Positions 1 through 11,319 of a stretch of DNA of 64,000 nucleotides are shown here, piece after piece (the stretch's first letter is position 1; every line of letters begins with the position of its first letter). Source of the stretch: Eucommia ulmoides (lineage: Eukaryota > Streptophyta > Magnoliopsida > Garryales > Eucommiaceae); the NCBI GenBank assembly GCA_016647705.1, contig CM028339.1, forward strand, positions 20,448,803-20,512,802. The letters run 5' to 3'. Under the pieces are notes generated by a model. The model did not search any database. It had not been told where the DNA came from and saw only the letters and a program-made list of their open reading frames with translations. Both the position numbers and the translations under genes were made by a program.

Positions 1-13
1 TCTTCTTATCTAA

Positions 14-754
14 TTGACTTCTGAAGAAGATTTTCGAAGGCTTTGGATTAAGGAACAATGGATCATTCATCAATATCCGATCAAAACGTTCAAATGGACT
101 CTTGATTTTCAAGCAAATGTTGAATCCCCTTTGGTGCCAATTTGGGTCAATTTTGAATTTTTACCAATTCACTTCCATAACAAGGAGGCTCTATTCTCCA
201 TTACTTCGGCCATTGGTACTCCGTTAAAAATTGATGCTCGTGTTTGTGTGAAGGTTGATCTGCGTCAGCCTCTGTTAAAACGCATTTGGATTGGATGTGG
301 CTCAAAAGGTTTTTGGCAGGTTGTGTCCTCTGAATACAATCTATCCTATTGTAATCTATGCTATAAGAGAGGCCATTCTGAGGTCAATTGCAAATCCAAG
401 AATCCATCTTCTTCAATTACTCATGATCCGATTGTCTCTATTCCTGTTACAAGAAAACAGAGCAATTCCAATTTTGATCAGCCTGATCTGTCTAAAGGTA
501 TTGTTTTTAATTCGGTTCAAATTCCTCCGTCCAACCTTTCTCTGGTTACTTCTAAATCATTGCCTCAATGGTTTCTTGAAAATTATGATGATAAATCAGA
601 TGATGGTGATCTTGATTTTTCTCTGGTAAATCATAATTCTGGTCAAAAGCCTTTTTTTTTTTTTTTTTTTTTTCACTCCAAGCCTTCTTCATCTCAATCT
701 TTTCCTTTGAAGGGTAATAATCATCCTCCAAAGGTTGTTAATGCTAAAAAATAA
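14..754 (+). pseudogene. LINE ORF1 remnant: DUF4283-like domain and CCHC zinc knuckle
   Basis: This would encode the LINE ORF1 nucleic-acid-binding (RNP) protein. The first ~90 residues resemble the DUF4283 region common in plant L1 ORF1 proteins (W-x-L-D-F followed by P-x-W-V-x-F-x-x-L-P). A zinc knuckle of CX2CX4HX4C form lies at residues 113-126 (C113, C116, H121, C126). The open frame is bounded upstream by a TAA at 11-13 and has no ATG at its start, so the true N-terminus is lost or lies left of the window in another frame. A run of about 22 T at 651-672 adds a poly-Phe stretch inside the frame and probably arose after inactivation. The frame ends at 754, short of the usual ORF1 length. 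Confidence 0.8.
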
Positions 755-1720
755 TCTTTTTCTTCTTCCCAATCTCAATCAAGGGTTATTCCTAATTCTG
801 GTACTTTCACTGTGATTAAACCTGTTAAAAAAACTGTTTCGCAGCCTAAGTAACCTCTTGTCAAAAATCCTTCCAAGGTAGTTTCCAATCCTTCTAGCCT
901 GATTGTTTCTCCTCCTAAATCACCTAAGTATGTTCAAATATCTCATTCTCGTGTTCCTTCAAATTCTGACCCCTCTTTTGATTTACAAGTTGCTAGAGTG
1001 TAGGCTATGGCCACTTTGGCACTAGCAAAGAAGTTATAGATATTTCTTCCTCTATTGATGCCCAAATTGATCATTCTACCTGTCAAGCAATTTTTTCTAT
1101 ACCTACTATTTCTCAGGTAGTTTTGCCTCAAGTTGCTCCAATTGGTATTTCTGACCCCTCTCTTGATCTTGACATTTCTCACGTACCTCATTTACCATCA
1201 AATACTACTTCAAATGCTCCAATCTCTCTTTCAGATGGTTTAGCTCAAAATGACTCTCAATCTGTTTTACATGTTGATAATGATGGAAATGGCAGTACTG
1301 GTCACCTTAAGGTCAAAATCAATTATTCTAATGCCAAATCCTCTTCCCTCAAGTCTTCTTTACCTTCCTCTTCATCTCCAAATCTTCATCCTGATCATTT
1401 GGATAGCCCTCATAATTTTGACAACTCCACTATTTTGCATACAATTCAAAATTTTGAGAATGCAGGCATTTTGCCTGACAAGTTTGTGAGCTAACATACG
1501 TCTCTTTCTTCTTCCAGCCATAATTTTTCTAATGATAACGAGGTTATTCATAAGTTTGCCTTATCTCCTAGAAGAGTCACAGGTGAAGGAGTTTCTGTTG
1601 AAGCTGAGGAAATTGAATGGATCATTCCTAAGAAGACAATCAGGACCAAATCTAAGTTTCAATCCAATGTGGTAACAAGATCTGGCTTGAGAAGTAAGGC
1701 TTCCTCCTCTTTAGTTTCCA
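755..1720 (+). pseudogene. Decayed ORF1 C-terminal / inter-ORF part of the LINE
   Basis: This stretch reads as Ser/Pro/Asn-rich low-complexity coding sequence in more than one frame, with stops at about 852, 1000 and 1494. Plant LINE ORF1 proteins usually have such a disordered C-terminal tail after the zinc knuckle. The longest open piece is 1123-1494. Just before ORF2, at about 1560-1725, a short stretch reads as a basic region. No separate gene is recognisable. Confidence 0.55.
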
Positions 1721-2213
1721 ATGATTAAGCTCCTTATTTGGAATATTAGAGGTGCCTCCAAAGAGGTTGCAAGAGTAAAGCTTAAGAGGCTTGTTAAAGA
1801 GCATAGGCTACAATTTTTTATTATTCTGGAGTCCATGTTAGCTATGGATGTAATGTTACTTTTAGCTCAGTATTTGAGGTTTGATAATCCTTATTCCAAT
1901 TCCACTAGCAAGATAGGGTTGTTTTGGAAGAATAATTTAGCCTGCAATATTATATTTTCCTCTACTCAATTGGTGATTGCTGAATGCCTTAATCCAGTCT
2001 TTAATTTTAAGCTTTCTTTAGTAGCTGTCTATGCCAAGTGTAGCCATCGAGAAAGAAGGACTTTATGGAATGATTTGGAAACTTATATTCCATCTTTGAG
2101 TCATCATTGCATTATTTCAGGGGACTTCAACTACTATTCAAGTAAGGAATATGGAAAAGATTGTTTTGCCTTTTCTCAGATTACTTGTCTGGAATTCAAT
2201 ACTTGTAGTCTGT
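1721..2213 (+). pseudogene. LINE ORF2 N-terminus: endonuclease (EEP) domain, truncated
   Basis: This is the start of ORF2, which in L1 elements encodes an apurinic-type endonuclease followed by reverse transcriptase. The opening residues carry the WNIRG motif (residues 7-11), the metal-binding Glu is E37 in IILES, and GDFN lies at about residues 134-137. All three are diagnostic of the endonuclease/exonuclease/phosphatase fold. The ATG at 1721 directly precedes the first motif, which supports this start. Coding stops making sense at 2213, where T1 begins; the frame continues artificially into the T1 LTR to 2314. The catalytic His region and all of the reverse transcriptase are missing, so this cannot function. 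Confidence 0.85.
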
Positions 2214-3670
2214 TGCGATATTTTATACGCTTTGATTTTACTCGCAAGTGCACGAGGTCAAGTTTTAATAGTATCGGAAGTGAGGGGTTGTCGTATCCAC
2301 AGGGCTTAGATTAAATTGTCACTAAGTACTGCGATTATCGTAACCAAACTTTATTTAGGCGTTCCAATTTTAATTTTTTTTTTTATAGAAATATAAAACT
2401 AAACTAAACTAATTAAACTAAAATACTAAGAATAAGGTTTATGGGAATAAATTATCTAGGGATTAACTACGTTTACTTGAACGTGTTTGATTTAGTCTAG
2501 TTTACATTAACAGTCATTAATCTATCTGACAATCTAGGTGACAAAAACTCACTCACTACCTCTCCCGAGTGTAAAGTGAATGAATATGAAATTCGTGTCA
2601 ACACCGATACCCTTATCTAGCTTCTAAACAGTTACATGAGTCTCGCCCCAACTTCACGGATTGCACATGCTCTAATAATCTCCAGAAACATTAGAACGTC
2701 GCGATATATTTAAACTCTAGTCCGAATCTGAGGTTATCTCTCCCGAGTGTCAAACCCCGTATTTTCAAATCAACAAAAATATCATAAGAAGCATATAGTG
2801 GAAGTAAAAGAATGGTAAAGACAAACGAATAGGGATGGACAACCGATAACGAAACAACGATTTACTGAAACAACATATATGTAAATTTCATCAATCCCTA
2901 GATAATAAACATTTATCCCATGGCCATAATCAAATATTCAACTAAAAATGATTTATACATGATCAAACAATAAACAAGAGTTTAGAAATAAAGAGAGAAA
3001 TAAAGGAGAATAGCCATTATCTGAAGAGTGGATAGTTCTACGTCCGTAAAATCTGCTCCGATCTTGTTTTATCTTCTCCAAAATGTGTTTTTCTCTTACT
3101 TGGTATGATATTGAGCTCCCAAAAATGTCCTAAAAATGTTCTTCCTCTTGTGGGAATGAGTGGGAATCAAGAGATATGCAAAATATCTAAAAAAAATATC
3201 TCAAAATATTAATGCCAACTGGTGCTGGGTTGCTGCAGCAATAGGAATCATGGCTGCAACAATGAAAAGGTAGAAACTCACTACCAAATCACCGCTGCAA
3301 CGATCAAACCATCGCTGCAGCAATAGAAATGTTCGCTGCAGTGATGCTCAAGGCAGTGCTGACATTAGGTTCCTCTTTTGGCTGTAACGTTCTCATCCAA
3401 ACTCTGATTGAGGTAATTCAAAAACCTATAGAACATTAAGATATAGATATACAATTTCTATGTTTTGAGATTTTGCAAAATCAGATTGCATTGTGGTAAA
3501 CAAATAGCCTTGATATTATAGCTCCTGAACCGATTTTGCATTTTGTTTCCCATTTATTTATAAACCTACAAAACAACACAAAAATATATTAAACTAACAA
3601 AAATACTTGAAAATACACAAAAATTTGAATATAAAAGTACTTGATTTGTTGATAATTAAACCACTCATCA
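2214..3670 (-). repeat. T1 3' LTR (left)
   Basis: The repeat begins TGCGATATTTTATA on the plus strand and ends CCACTCATCA at 3670, so in sense orientation it starts TGATGAGTGG and ends ATATCGCA, the TG...CA rule. About 830 bp match the right-hand LTR at 10491-11319 with scattered substitutions. The outer flank is LINE ORF2 sequence; the inner flank is a purine-rich tract on the minus strand. It contains a run of near-repeats with the core CGCTGCAGCGATG at about 3225-3350. Confidence 0.85.
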
Positions 3671-5233
3671 AATACACCCAAATTCATACGTTTGCTTGTC
3701 CTCAAGCAAAAACACCTGCACAAGAAAACAAACTGCTACAACGAATTAACGAACTTAAATACTAAAGAAGAAAACTCAAACGAACTAAAAAAAAAATGAC
3801 GCGTGAGTTTTGAATTTCAACTAATCGACCAAAAAGTTTTCCTTCAACGGCTCCAAATCATATCGAGTTCAAGAATAAAACCGCACCATGTGGTGTTCTA
3901 GAATTTCAACATTCAATAATAGTAAACGTCATTCTAGATCCTTTCAAAGTGTGTGTACAAAAACTCAATTATACAACCATCCAAAGACTGGATTGGATTA
4001 TCCACCGACAAAGTTAATGACTTAACACCGATAAGGTACAAGATTTCCATAAGCCAGGCTGGGTTCCACTCTCCATTAATGTAGGCTTACAAATTAAAAA
4101 AGATCAAAAGGACTTGGTTCGGTTTTTATGAACTGGCCAAGGGTATATCGGGAATATAAAACATGTAAATGTCATTAACTCAATGATACCCAAGGCACAA
4201 CGCTTGGCTCTCAATCATACTCATACCGACAAAGATAAATTCGAAATAACCCCAAACTTACTTTAAGAATGTAGTACTCACTTGTCTAAACAAATAAAAA
4301 CAAAACCATATTTACTCATTTTATTTTACTAACCACACCCCCAAACTTATTTGATTTGGACAATTTCACGGGTATGGAAATATGATAGAAAAACGACAAG
4401 CGAGTACTCGAATACCGAACCAATCAAAAGTTTATCCAAAACCCAACCGTTCACTTCAAGTAGCATAAACAAATGCTAACCTGATTTTAACTCAAATTGT
4501 GCCTTAGGTTTAGCGACAGTGGTTTGGAAAACATTTAATCGGCTAGGGCATTTAATACGTGTTTAGAATTGAAACTACTAACATTCTTCAACAGGGTAAC
4601 GAGGGGTAAAACATATTATATGGAAGGCTTAAAATGCTTAAGCTATCAAAATAAATGCCTAAATCATATTTCCTGAACTATCTCGCCTAGGATTTTACCT
4701 CGAATTTTCTCTAATCATGTTCTAGAATCCCTTAAATTGTCATGAACTTGGATACTGGATAATTGGTGCCAAATCAAATGGATAGCTAGCACAATGAGTC
4801 TACGTGCTCGTGAAAATTAGGATCCATAATGACTTTTACCAAAACGAGATGTCAAACACACAGAACACACATGAATGGGCATTACCCTTGACCTCAATAA
4901 ACAAATAGGGGATAATATTATCATCGGGTAATGGTCCAAAAGAACCACAAAATTCAGCACAGAAAAACAACTACTACAAACATAAACACACTTACACTAA
5001 TACTAAACAAACATGCATGAAAACAATTTTACTTAAAATACACAACATTTAACAATTATTTAAACTTAACTACATATCTAACAAAAAGTCATTAAACAAG
5101 AAAAATATACAAAACATAAACATCCCCCCAAACTCAAAATGGGCAGTGTCCACAGTGACCCAACATCAAACTCAACAATTGACATATAGCATAGTGATGA
5201 ATGGGGTTTTGAACATGTACCTGGGAGGTGAGA
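3671..5233 (-). other. T1 3' non-coding region with polypurine-like tract next to the LTR
   Basis: There is no coding here. Directly inside the LTR the minus strand is G/A-rich (AATTTGGGTGTATT, 3671-3684), the expected place of the plus-strand primer. Next comes CTTGAGGACAAGCAA (minus strand, about 3697-3711), a short sequence often seen just before the 3' LTR of Tat/Athila-type elements. GTTTGGGG-type tracts recur at about 4245, 4332 and 5128. The region aligns by eye with 34547-36155 (T1b) and partly with 11500-12130 (T2). Confidence 0.65.
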
Positions 5234-6279
5234 TGTAATACCCCGAAAATTTAGATTGTTAAAAATATTATTTTATATAAAAGTTTGATATTTTTGGGAA
5301 TGTTTTGCGAATTTATGGTATAAATAATATTTGATAAATTTTGGGAGTTAAATGTTTATTTTAAATTGATTTTAGAAATTTTGGGACTAATGTATTATTT
5401 AAAATAAGCTTTTAAAAGTTTTAGGGTATAAATGGATAACTGAAAAATTGTTGGGATACAAATATAAATAATAATTTATTTTATATATGTGTGTAAAGCA
5501 CATGTTGATTAGTGTCAACCATGTGAAACATGGAAGAAGAAGAGAATTGGGAAAAAAAAACCCAACTAGGTAAAGGAATAAGCAAAAGAAAGTGGATCCC
5601 AACTATTTTACATGCATATATATATATATATATATACACGGGTGTTGAAAGTGGAAGGAAGAAAAAGAAAGATTCGGCAGGCAGCAGAGAAGAGGACAAA
5701 AGGAAACAAGAAGGAGAGCTCGTGAAGAATAAAATGATTAAATTGAAATATCAATCAACAATTTTGAATTACAGGCATAATTTTTAACTCTTTTAATATA
5801 TGTATTTGATTGCAGGACAGACGAGAGAGAGACGGCACAAGGAACTTGTAGTGGAATTTTTATTTAAAAATTGTAATAGTTGTATTTATTATTTACCGTC
5901 TTAAATTCGATTCAATAAATTGATAAATTATAAATTTGATAATTATAATTATCGTTGTCACGTGTAAAATTTATCAGGTTTTTATTAATTAAAATATTAT
6001 TTATTTAGTAACATTATCGTCATTGATAAATAAAACTGTCGTCGTCATTTGTAAAAAAATTCAAAGTAATTCAGAATAAATTAGTGGGTATTCAGTTGTA
6101 TTTAAATTGTAATTATTATATTTATTAGTTATCATTGAAAAATCGACAACTAAGATTATCGCCGTCGTATTTTAAAATTTATCGAATTTTCTATAAAGAA
6201 AATTCAGTCCATCGGTTTTAATATTAATTTCTCCAAGGGGAGAAACTACATGGCGGCCTTGTGAACCCTAGTCATCACA
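5234..6279 (+). repeat. N1 5' LTR
   Basis: It begins TGTAATACCCCGAAAA and ends CTAGTCATCACA, and matches 8178-9254 over most of its length. It includes a (TA)n tract at about 5617-5636. Compared with the 3' LTR it lacks about 180 bp around position 5810, and it has about 200 bp at its start that the other copy lacks. Confidence 0.85.
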
Positions 6280-6281
6280 GG

Positions 6282-6293
6282 TGGTATCAGAGC
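6282..6293 (+). promoter_or_regulatory. N1 primer-binding site (initiator tRNA-Met)
   Basis: TGGTATCAGAGC immediately follows the 5' LTR. It is the standard plant primer site complementary to the 3' end of initiator tRNA-Met. It fixes the LTR boundary and the plus-strand orientation. Confidence 0.9.
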
Positions 6294-8177
6294 AAGTTTA
6301 TGACCTCCCTAAGCTTGGGTTATGGTACCTATTATTCATAATAAGTAAAGTAATGCTTAAAAACAATAATTTTCGTATAATTCATTAAGTCATGCAAATG
6401 TTGTTCCAGCATGCGACTTGAGGAATATTTGTTTTTAGTTATTAACATGCATATTTAATAATATATATTGAACAATGATTTAGAGGGGAAATGAGTCTTT
6501 GGTAATCGGTTGATGTTCCAATAATTGGTGGCGTAGCTCTCTTTACTACATGATTTTGTTTTTTGTTTTATATAAAGTTTAGCCTTGCTGATAGGTATCA
6601 AAAAGAAAAAAAAAAAAAAAAAAAAACAAAAGACCAAAAGCATGCTACTGTGTTGCTTCCAAATTAATGTTTTAAACTTTCCCATTATTCTATTATATGT
6701 AAAAAAGGGTTTGTGTTGTGGGATGAAAAAAAAAAAAAGGCAAAATTAATTTTTTTTTTGTATTAATTTAAAGGGTTTTCTTGTAATTCTAAAATATTTA
6801 AAGGTCACTTGCAAAATCTGTTAATGGAATCTGTCTACAAGGTGTGTGCGTGGCATTTGTAAAATGATGGGGGTTTTCTTGTCCAAAAGCAAACTAATGA
6901 CATTAACCGCCTATAGCATTGTTTAATTGATGATGGAAAAGCTATCTCCTATAATATTAGCGTCACCCCACACCTCTGGAAGCTCACACGATGTAGTACA
7001 TATAGGATAACATGTGAATTATTATCATTGATATCATGAAATTACTATTATTTGTCAGTAAATTGGAAATGGATTACATACGGATTAATAAAAATAATTG
7101 TGGTGTGATATACGTAAGCATATAAGAATACCAAATGTACTATGGTACTTATACATATGTACAAAGATTGGGGTTTGGTCCATATTTGCATGCATTGACG
7201 TCTCCATTATGTTTCTCGGTGGTTTGACACTTTACGTTCATGTGTTATTAACATTATTTCACTTTGGTCCCTATACTTTTAATTGAATGCAATTTGATGA
7301 ATTCTAAAAATAATAAAATTTGTTTAGTTAGAGATTAAGTAAGACCGGATTAATGCCGTATTAGCCATGGACCATAGAAATTATCATTGAATTGAAAATA
7401 TTAATTTAATAGTGTGTACAGTCTTCTATATAAATCGTGAAATTATATTTTTGTATTAAATTGTGGAAAAAAAAATGTTGATGGAAATGGACAGTTTGAT
7501 AATGATTAATAGATCAAGTAAGATCTTAAAGGTGAATAATAATTTTTATTATCCTGCTATGTTATAGTTGTCTTCTCGTCAGGAATGTATGTCCTGCAAG
7601 ATGTGGATATATATTATTATCTATCAGGCAAGTCCTACATGGTGGATATATTATATATGTTGTTACTTGTTAGGAAAGTCCTGTATGGTGGATATATTAT
7701 ATATTATTGTCTGTCAGACAAGTCTTGCAGGGTGGATATATATATATATATATTATATGTTGTTACCTGTCAAGCAAGACCTGCAGGGTGGATATATTAT
7801 AAATGTTGTTACCTATTAGGCAAGTCCTACAGGGTAGATATGATAACTCCCGATCGTAAGGTAAAACGATCCTATGGCTGGAAAGGTAGTATGTTATTTT
7901 ATTATATACAAGTGAGTTGACCAGTTGATTTAAATTTGATTGTCCTGTTATAATGATATTTTTGTTGAGATTTGGATACAGCCTAGTTTGACTACATTTT
8001 ATTGGAAAGTAGATTTAGATGAAAATACTTGATCCATAAAATATTTTTATACTATGAAGACAGTACACCGATAAAAAATAATTCCGATAGATATTGGTCC
8101 ATTACTAAAGATTGGTAGAAGCGGAGCGTTGGGTCATTATGAAACTATCGGGAGCCAATTATTATTTTGAAATGTTA
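6294..8177 (+). other. N1 internal non-coding region
   Basis: AT-rich sequence with no recognisable protein. It holds an A-run at about 6601-6626, mixed A/T tracts near 6725-6760, and a minisatellite at 7600-7845. The short open frames here come from simple repeats. No polypurine tract is visible before the 3' LTR because the first ~200 bp of that LTR are missing. Confidence 0.7.
7600..7845 (+). repeat. Minisatellite inside N1, about five units of 50-60 bp
   Basis: The unit is roughly 'GTTGTTACCTGTCAGGCAAG' followed by TCCTGCAGGGTGGATATATTATATAT. It recurs near 7600, 7655, 7705, 7770 and 7815 with substitutions and variable (TA)n length. It yields only a low-complexity reading frame. Confidence 0.8.
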
Positions 8178-8357
8178 GTTTGAAATTTTTTTGGGTTATA
8201 AATATAAATATCAATTTATTTTATATATGTGTGTAAAGCACATGTTGATTAGTGTCAACCATGTGAAACGTGGAAGAAAAAGAGAATTGGAAAAAAAAAA
8301 AAAAAAAAAAAAAAACCCAACTAGGTAAAGGAATAAGGAAAAGAAAGTGGATCCTAC

Positions 8358-8427
<70 letters not shown>

Positions 8428-9254
8428 GGTGTTGAAAGTGGAAAAAAGAAAAAGAAAGTTTCGGCAGGCAGTAGAGAAGAAGACAAAATGAAACAAGAAG
8501 GAGAGCTCGCAAAGAATAAAATGATTAAATTGAAATATCAATCAATAATTTTGAATTACATGTAAAATTCATAACTTTTTTAATATATGTATTTAATTTT
8601 TCTATTGTGTGATTAATGGTAAATTGTTGTGGAATTTTACCTGTTAAATTATATGAAATAATTTTGACGATGTGAAAATTATGTAAAAATCATGTCAATG
8701 TGTTTTATGTATCGTGTTAATTAAATGCACGTATTAGAGGGGTTGGAGTTCTACTGAGCGTTGTTTTACAACTCCATAGTTTTGATTGCAGGGCCGACGA
8801 GAGTGAGACGGGGCAAGGAACTTGTAGTGGAATTTCTATTTAAAAATTGTAATAGTTATATTTATTATTTACCGTCGTAAATTTATTTCGATAAATTGAT
8901 AAATTATAAATTTGATAATTCTAATTATCATTGTTGCGTGTAAAATTTATCAGGTTTTTATTAATTAAAATATTATTTATTTAGTAAAATTATCGTCGTT
9001 GATAAATAAAAATGTCGCCGTCTTCGTAAAAATTTTTGGAGTAATTTGGAATAAATTAATGGGTATTCGATTGTATTTAAATTGTAATTATTATATTTAT
9101 TAGTTACCATTAAAAAATCGACAACTAAGATTATCGTCGTCGCATTTTAAAATTTATCAGATTGTCTAGAATGAAAATTCAGTCAATTGGTTTTAATATT
9201 AATTTCTCCAAGGGGAGAAACCGCGTGGCGACCCTAGGAACCCGGGTCGTCACA
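8178..9254 (+). repeat. N1 3' LTR, missing its first ~200 bp
   Basis: It matches the 5' LTR from about 8178 to the terminal CACA at 9254. The 5' end of the LTR (TGTAATACC...) is absent and replaced by unrelated sequence. About 180 bp at roughly 8600-8782 are present here but missing from the other LTR. This copy also carries the compound microsatellite at 8365-8428 and an A-run at 8289-8315. Confidence 0.8.
8365..8428 (+). repeat. Compound microsatellite (AC)n(AT)n(GT)n
   Basis: A run of about 14 CA, then about 12 AT, then about 6 TG repeats, close to a perfect palindrome. It replaces the simple (TA)n at the equivalent place in the other LTR. Confidence 0.95.
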
Positions 9255-9620
9255 TAAGACAATCTTGCCTCCAAGTGTAGTTGGTGGTGATGGATTGATT
9301 TATTTGAAAACTGGGGTTGCCTCCTAAGAAGCGTTTGGTTTAATTTCCTCGGCTTGACACGGAGAATGACTTGTCAAAGAGTGGTCTTTACCCATAGAAT
9401 GTGTCATATAACACAACATACGGGTCTTGATTTAGAATGCCTTCAAGCTTGGTGATATTTGGCAATGATCGGCTTGTGCTCTCAACGTGACTCGGCTCCG
9501 TCTCATGTGGTTGGTGGGCTTAAATAAATGGAGTTAAAGGTAGTGAAGGACAAGTGAGCCACATCGGATCCTCGTAAATGTGAACGTCTTGGATCGGTAG
9601 TGGCAACACCAATTAGATTT

Positions 9621-10349
9621 CTAGAGGTGAGAACTCAAAATCATCTTCTGATTTATCATCAACGAACAATTGTTGAGCCTCGTCCTCTTTCGAATCATCT
9701 TCATAATGCACCTCCAAAGTCCTCCCACTTGCATTCGGTTCCTATAGTAGCTTTCACGGATGGATGTGTCTTGTGTGTCTCTCAGTGCTACCACTTCTAA
9801 CTCGGCCTCAATAAAGAAAATAAGCTGACCAATTTGCGTCTCGAGGGACTTTACGGTCACATCAATTTTAGTGCAGGTCATCTCAATATTGTCAAAACGA
9901 TCCTCATGCTTATTAAGATAGTCATTCTTTTCCCCTCCAGATAGCCTGAGTCTCCCCCATAAATTCAGAGAACATCTCTTCCAGAGTAGGGGAAGATTCC
10001 ACATGTTGGTCCGGGGTATCAATCCATGGCGCCAAACAGTGGAACTATCCCCCAAGCTTTGGTAGCTTGTTGAATAATTCCAACTCTGACAATCAAACTC
10101 CACCATGTCTTCCAACAACCAATAGGCATTGTCCGCAGTTAGGTCGTAAAAGGAGGTGGTACCATATTTTCCTTCTACCAAAGTTCTGGTTGCAACTTGT
10201 AACCCATCGAAGAAATTCAGTAATTGACACTCCTTTGGGAAACCAAGATTTGGAAACCAAAAGAGCAACTCTTTATATCTATCCCAAGCACAATAAAACG
10301 GCTCGGAATCCCGTTGAGAAAATCGCAATAGCACTTGTTGATGAGACAT
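9621..10349 (-). pseudogene. T1 gag (retrotransposon capsid-like protein)
   Basis: This would encode the T1 Gag. The first ~75 residues carry the retrotransposon gag pattern E-P-F-Y-x-A-W-D-R-Y-K-E-L-L (about residues 16-29), then a G-F-P-K-x-x-Q turn and a hydrophobic F-F-D-G-L helix. A second conserved block, D-N-I-E-M-T-C-T-K-I-D followed by L-E-T-Q-I-G-Q-L, matches the T1b frame at 34046-34546. That copy reads on through a longer acidic tail, while here the frame shifts away after about residue 190. There is no zinc knuckle. The 5' end probably lies a little upstream of 10349. Without protease or pol it is the element's only protein. Confidence 0.75.
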
Positions 10350-10460
10350 CTTTAAGTACCTCGCAATACAATCAAAACTAAAAACAAAAATTAAAAATAA
10401 AATGAATGCCTAAATTAAAATCATGTTACTTATTCACAATATCAACAACAATCTAAAAGC

Positions 10461-10481
10461 CAATCCCCGACAACGGTGCCA
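10461..10481 (-). promoter_or_regulatory. T1 primer-binding site (tRNA-Asp)
   Basis: The minus strand reads TGGCACCGTTGTCGGGGATT, nearly the complement of the 3' end of plant tRNA-Asp (TGGCGCCGTTGCCGGGGATC). It lies 9 bp from the right-hand LTR and sets the element's orientation. Confidence 0.85.
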
Positions 10482-10490
10482 AAAACTTTT

Positions 10491-11319
10491 TGCGATATTT
10501 TATATGCTTTGATTTTACTCGTAAGTGTACGAGGTCAAATTTTAATAGTATAGGAAGTGAGGGGTTGTCGTATCCATAATGATTGGATTAATTGTCGCTA
10601 AGTATCGCTATTATCGTAACCAAACTTTATTTAGGTGTTCGAATTTTAGTTTTTTTTTTTTTAAATAGAAATATAAAACTAAACTAAACTAATTAAAACT
10701 AAAATACAAAAAATAACGTATATGGGAATAGATTATCTAGGGATTAACTTCGTTCACTTAAATGTGTTTGATTTAGTTTAGTTTACATTAATGGTCATTA
10801 ATCTATCTGACAATCTATGTGTCTAAAACTCACTCACTACCTCTCTCGAGTATAAAATGAATGACTATGCAATTCGTGTCAACATCGATATCCCTATCTA
10901 GCATCTAAACGATTACATGAGTTTCTCCCCAACCTCACGGATTGCACATATTCTAATAATCTCCCAAAATATTAGAACGTCACGATATGTTTAAACCCCA
11001 GTCTGAATCCGGGGTTACCTCTCCCGAGTGTCAAACCACGTATTCTCAAATCAACCAAAATATCATAACAAGTATATAATGGAAGTAAAAGAATGGTAAA
11101 CTCAATCGAATAGGGATGAAAAACTGATAACGAAACAACGATTTGCTGAAACAACATATATGTAAATTTTATCAATCCCTAAATAATAAACGTTTAGCTC
11201 ATGGCCATAACCAAATATTCAACTAAAAACAATATATACATGATCAAACAACAAACAAGAGTTTAAAAATAAAGAGAGAAATAAGGGACTGAACAATGGA
11301 TAGTTCTATGTTCGTAGAG
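10491..11319 (-). repeat. T1 5' LTR (right), truncated
   Basis: It starts TGCGATATTTTATATG and follows the left LTR base by base with substitutions until GGATAGTTCTATGTTCGTA at about 11319. The remaining ~620 bp of the left LTR have no counterpart. From there the sequence continues as T2-type 3' region. Confidence 0.8.

Larger units (their letters stand above)
1..2213 (+). mobile_element. 5' portion of an L1-type LINE (ORF1 plus start of ORF2)
   Basis: Two successive plus-strand coding remnants have the order expected of a plant L1 LINE: a nucleic-acid-binding ORF1 with a CCHC zinc knuckle, then an ORF2 that opens with an endonuclease domain. The element runs off the left edge of the window. 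It is cut at 2213 by the left LTR of T1, and the reverse transcriptase part of ORF2 is not found anywhere to the right. No target-site duplication can be read because both ends are missing. Confidence 0.85.
5234..9254 (+). mobile_element. N1: nested non-autonomous LTR retrotransposon, initiator-Met primed
   Basis: Two related repeats bound a 1.9 kb non-coding interior. The element starts TGTAATACCCCG at 5234 and ends TCGTCACA at 9254. The bases flanking it, TGAGA (5229-5233) and TAAGA (9255-9259), look like a 5-bp target duplication with one substitution. On either side the T1 sequence rejoins in register, matching the uninterrupted T1b copy near 34665-34690. A primer site for initiator tRNA-Met lies 2 bp after the first LTR. 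No gag or pol reading is recognisable, so it is a non-autonomous (LARD-like) element. Confidence 0.85.
2214..11319 (-). mobile_element. T1: non-autonomous gag-only LTR retrotransposon, tRNA-Asp primed
   Basis: Two related long repeats (2214-3670 and 10491-11319) flank an internal region with a minus-strand gag and a primer site next to the right repeat, so the element reads right to left. Removing nested N1 (5234-9254) leaves about 2.8 kb of internal sequence with gag and a long non-coding 3' part but no protease, reverse transcriptase or integrase. It would depend on enzymes of another element. The gag style and tRNA-Asp primer fit the non-chromovirus Ty3/gypsy group (Tat/Athila relatives). 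The right LTR is cut short at about 11319, so no target duplication can be tested. It inserted into the LINE ORF2. Confidence 0.8.

Noticed and set aside
2220-2314. Tail of the LINE ORF2 frame
   Set aside because: After 2213 the frame reads T1 LTR sequence; the same DNA occurs at 10491 on.
8221-8565. Open frames on both strands rich in Thr-His or Tyr-Ile
   Set aside because: They come from the (AC)n(AT)n(GT)n microsatellite and the A-run in the N1 LTR.
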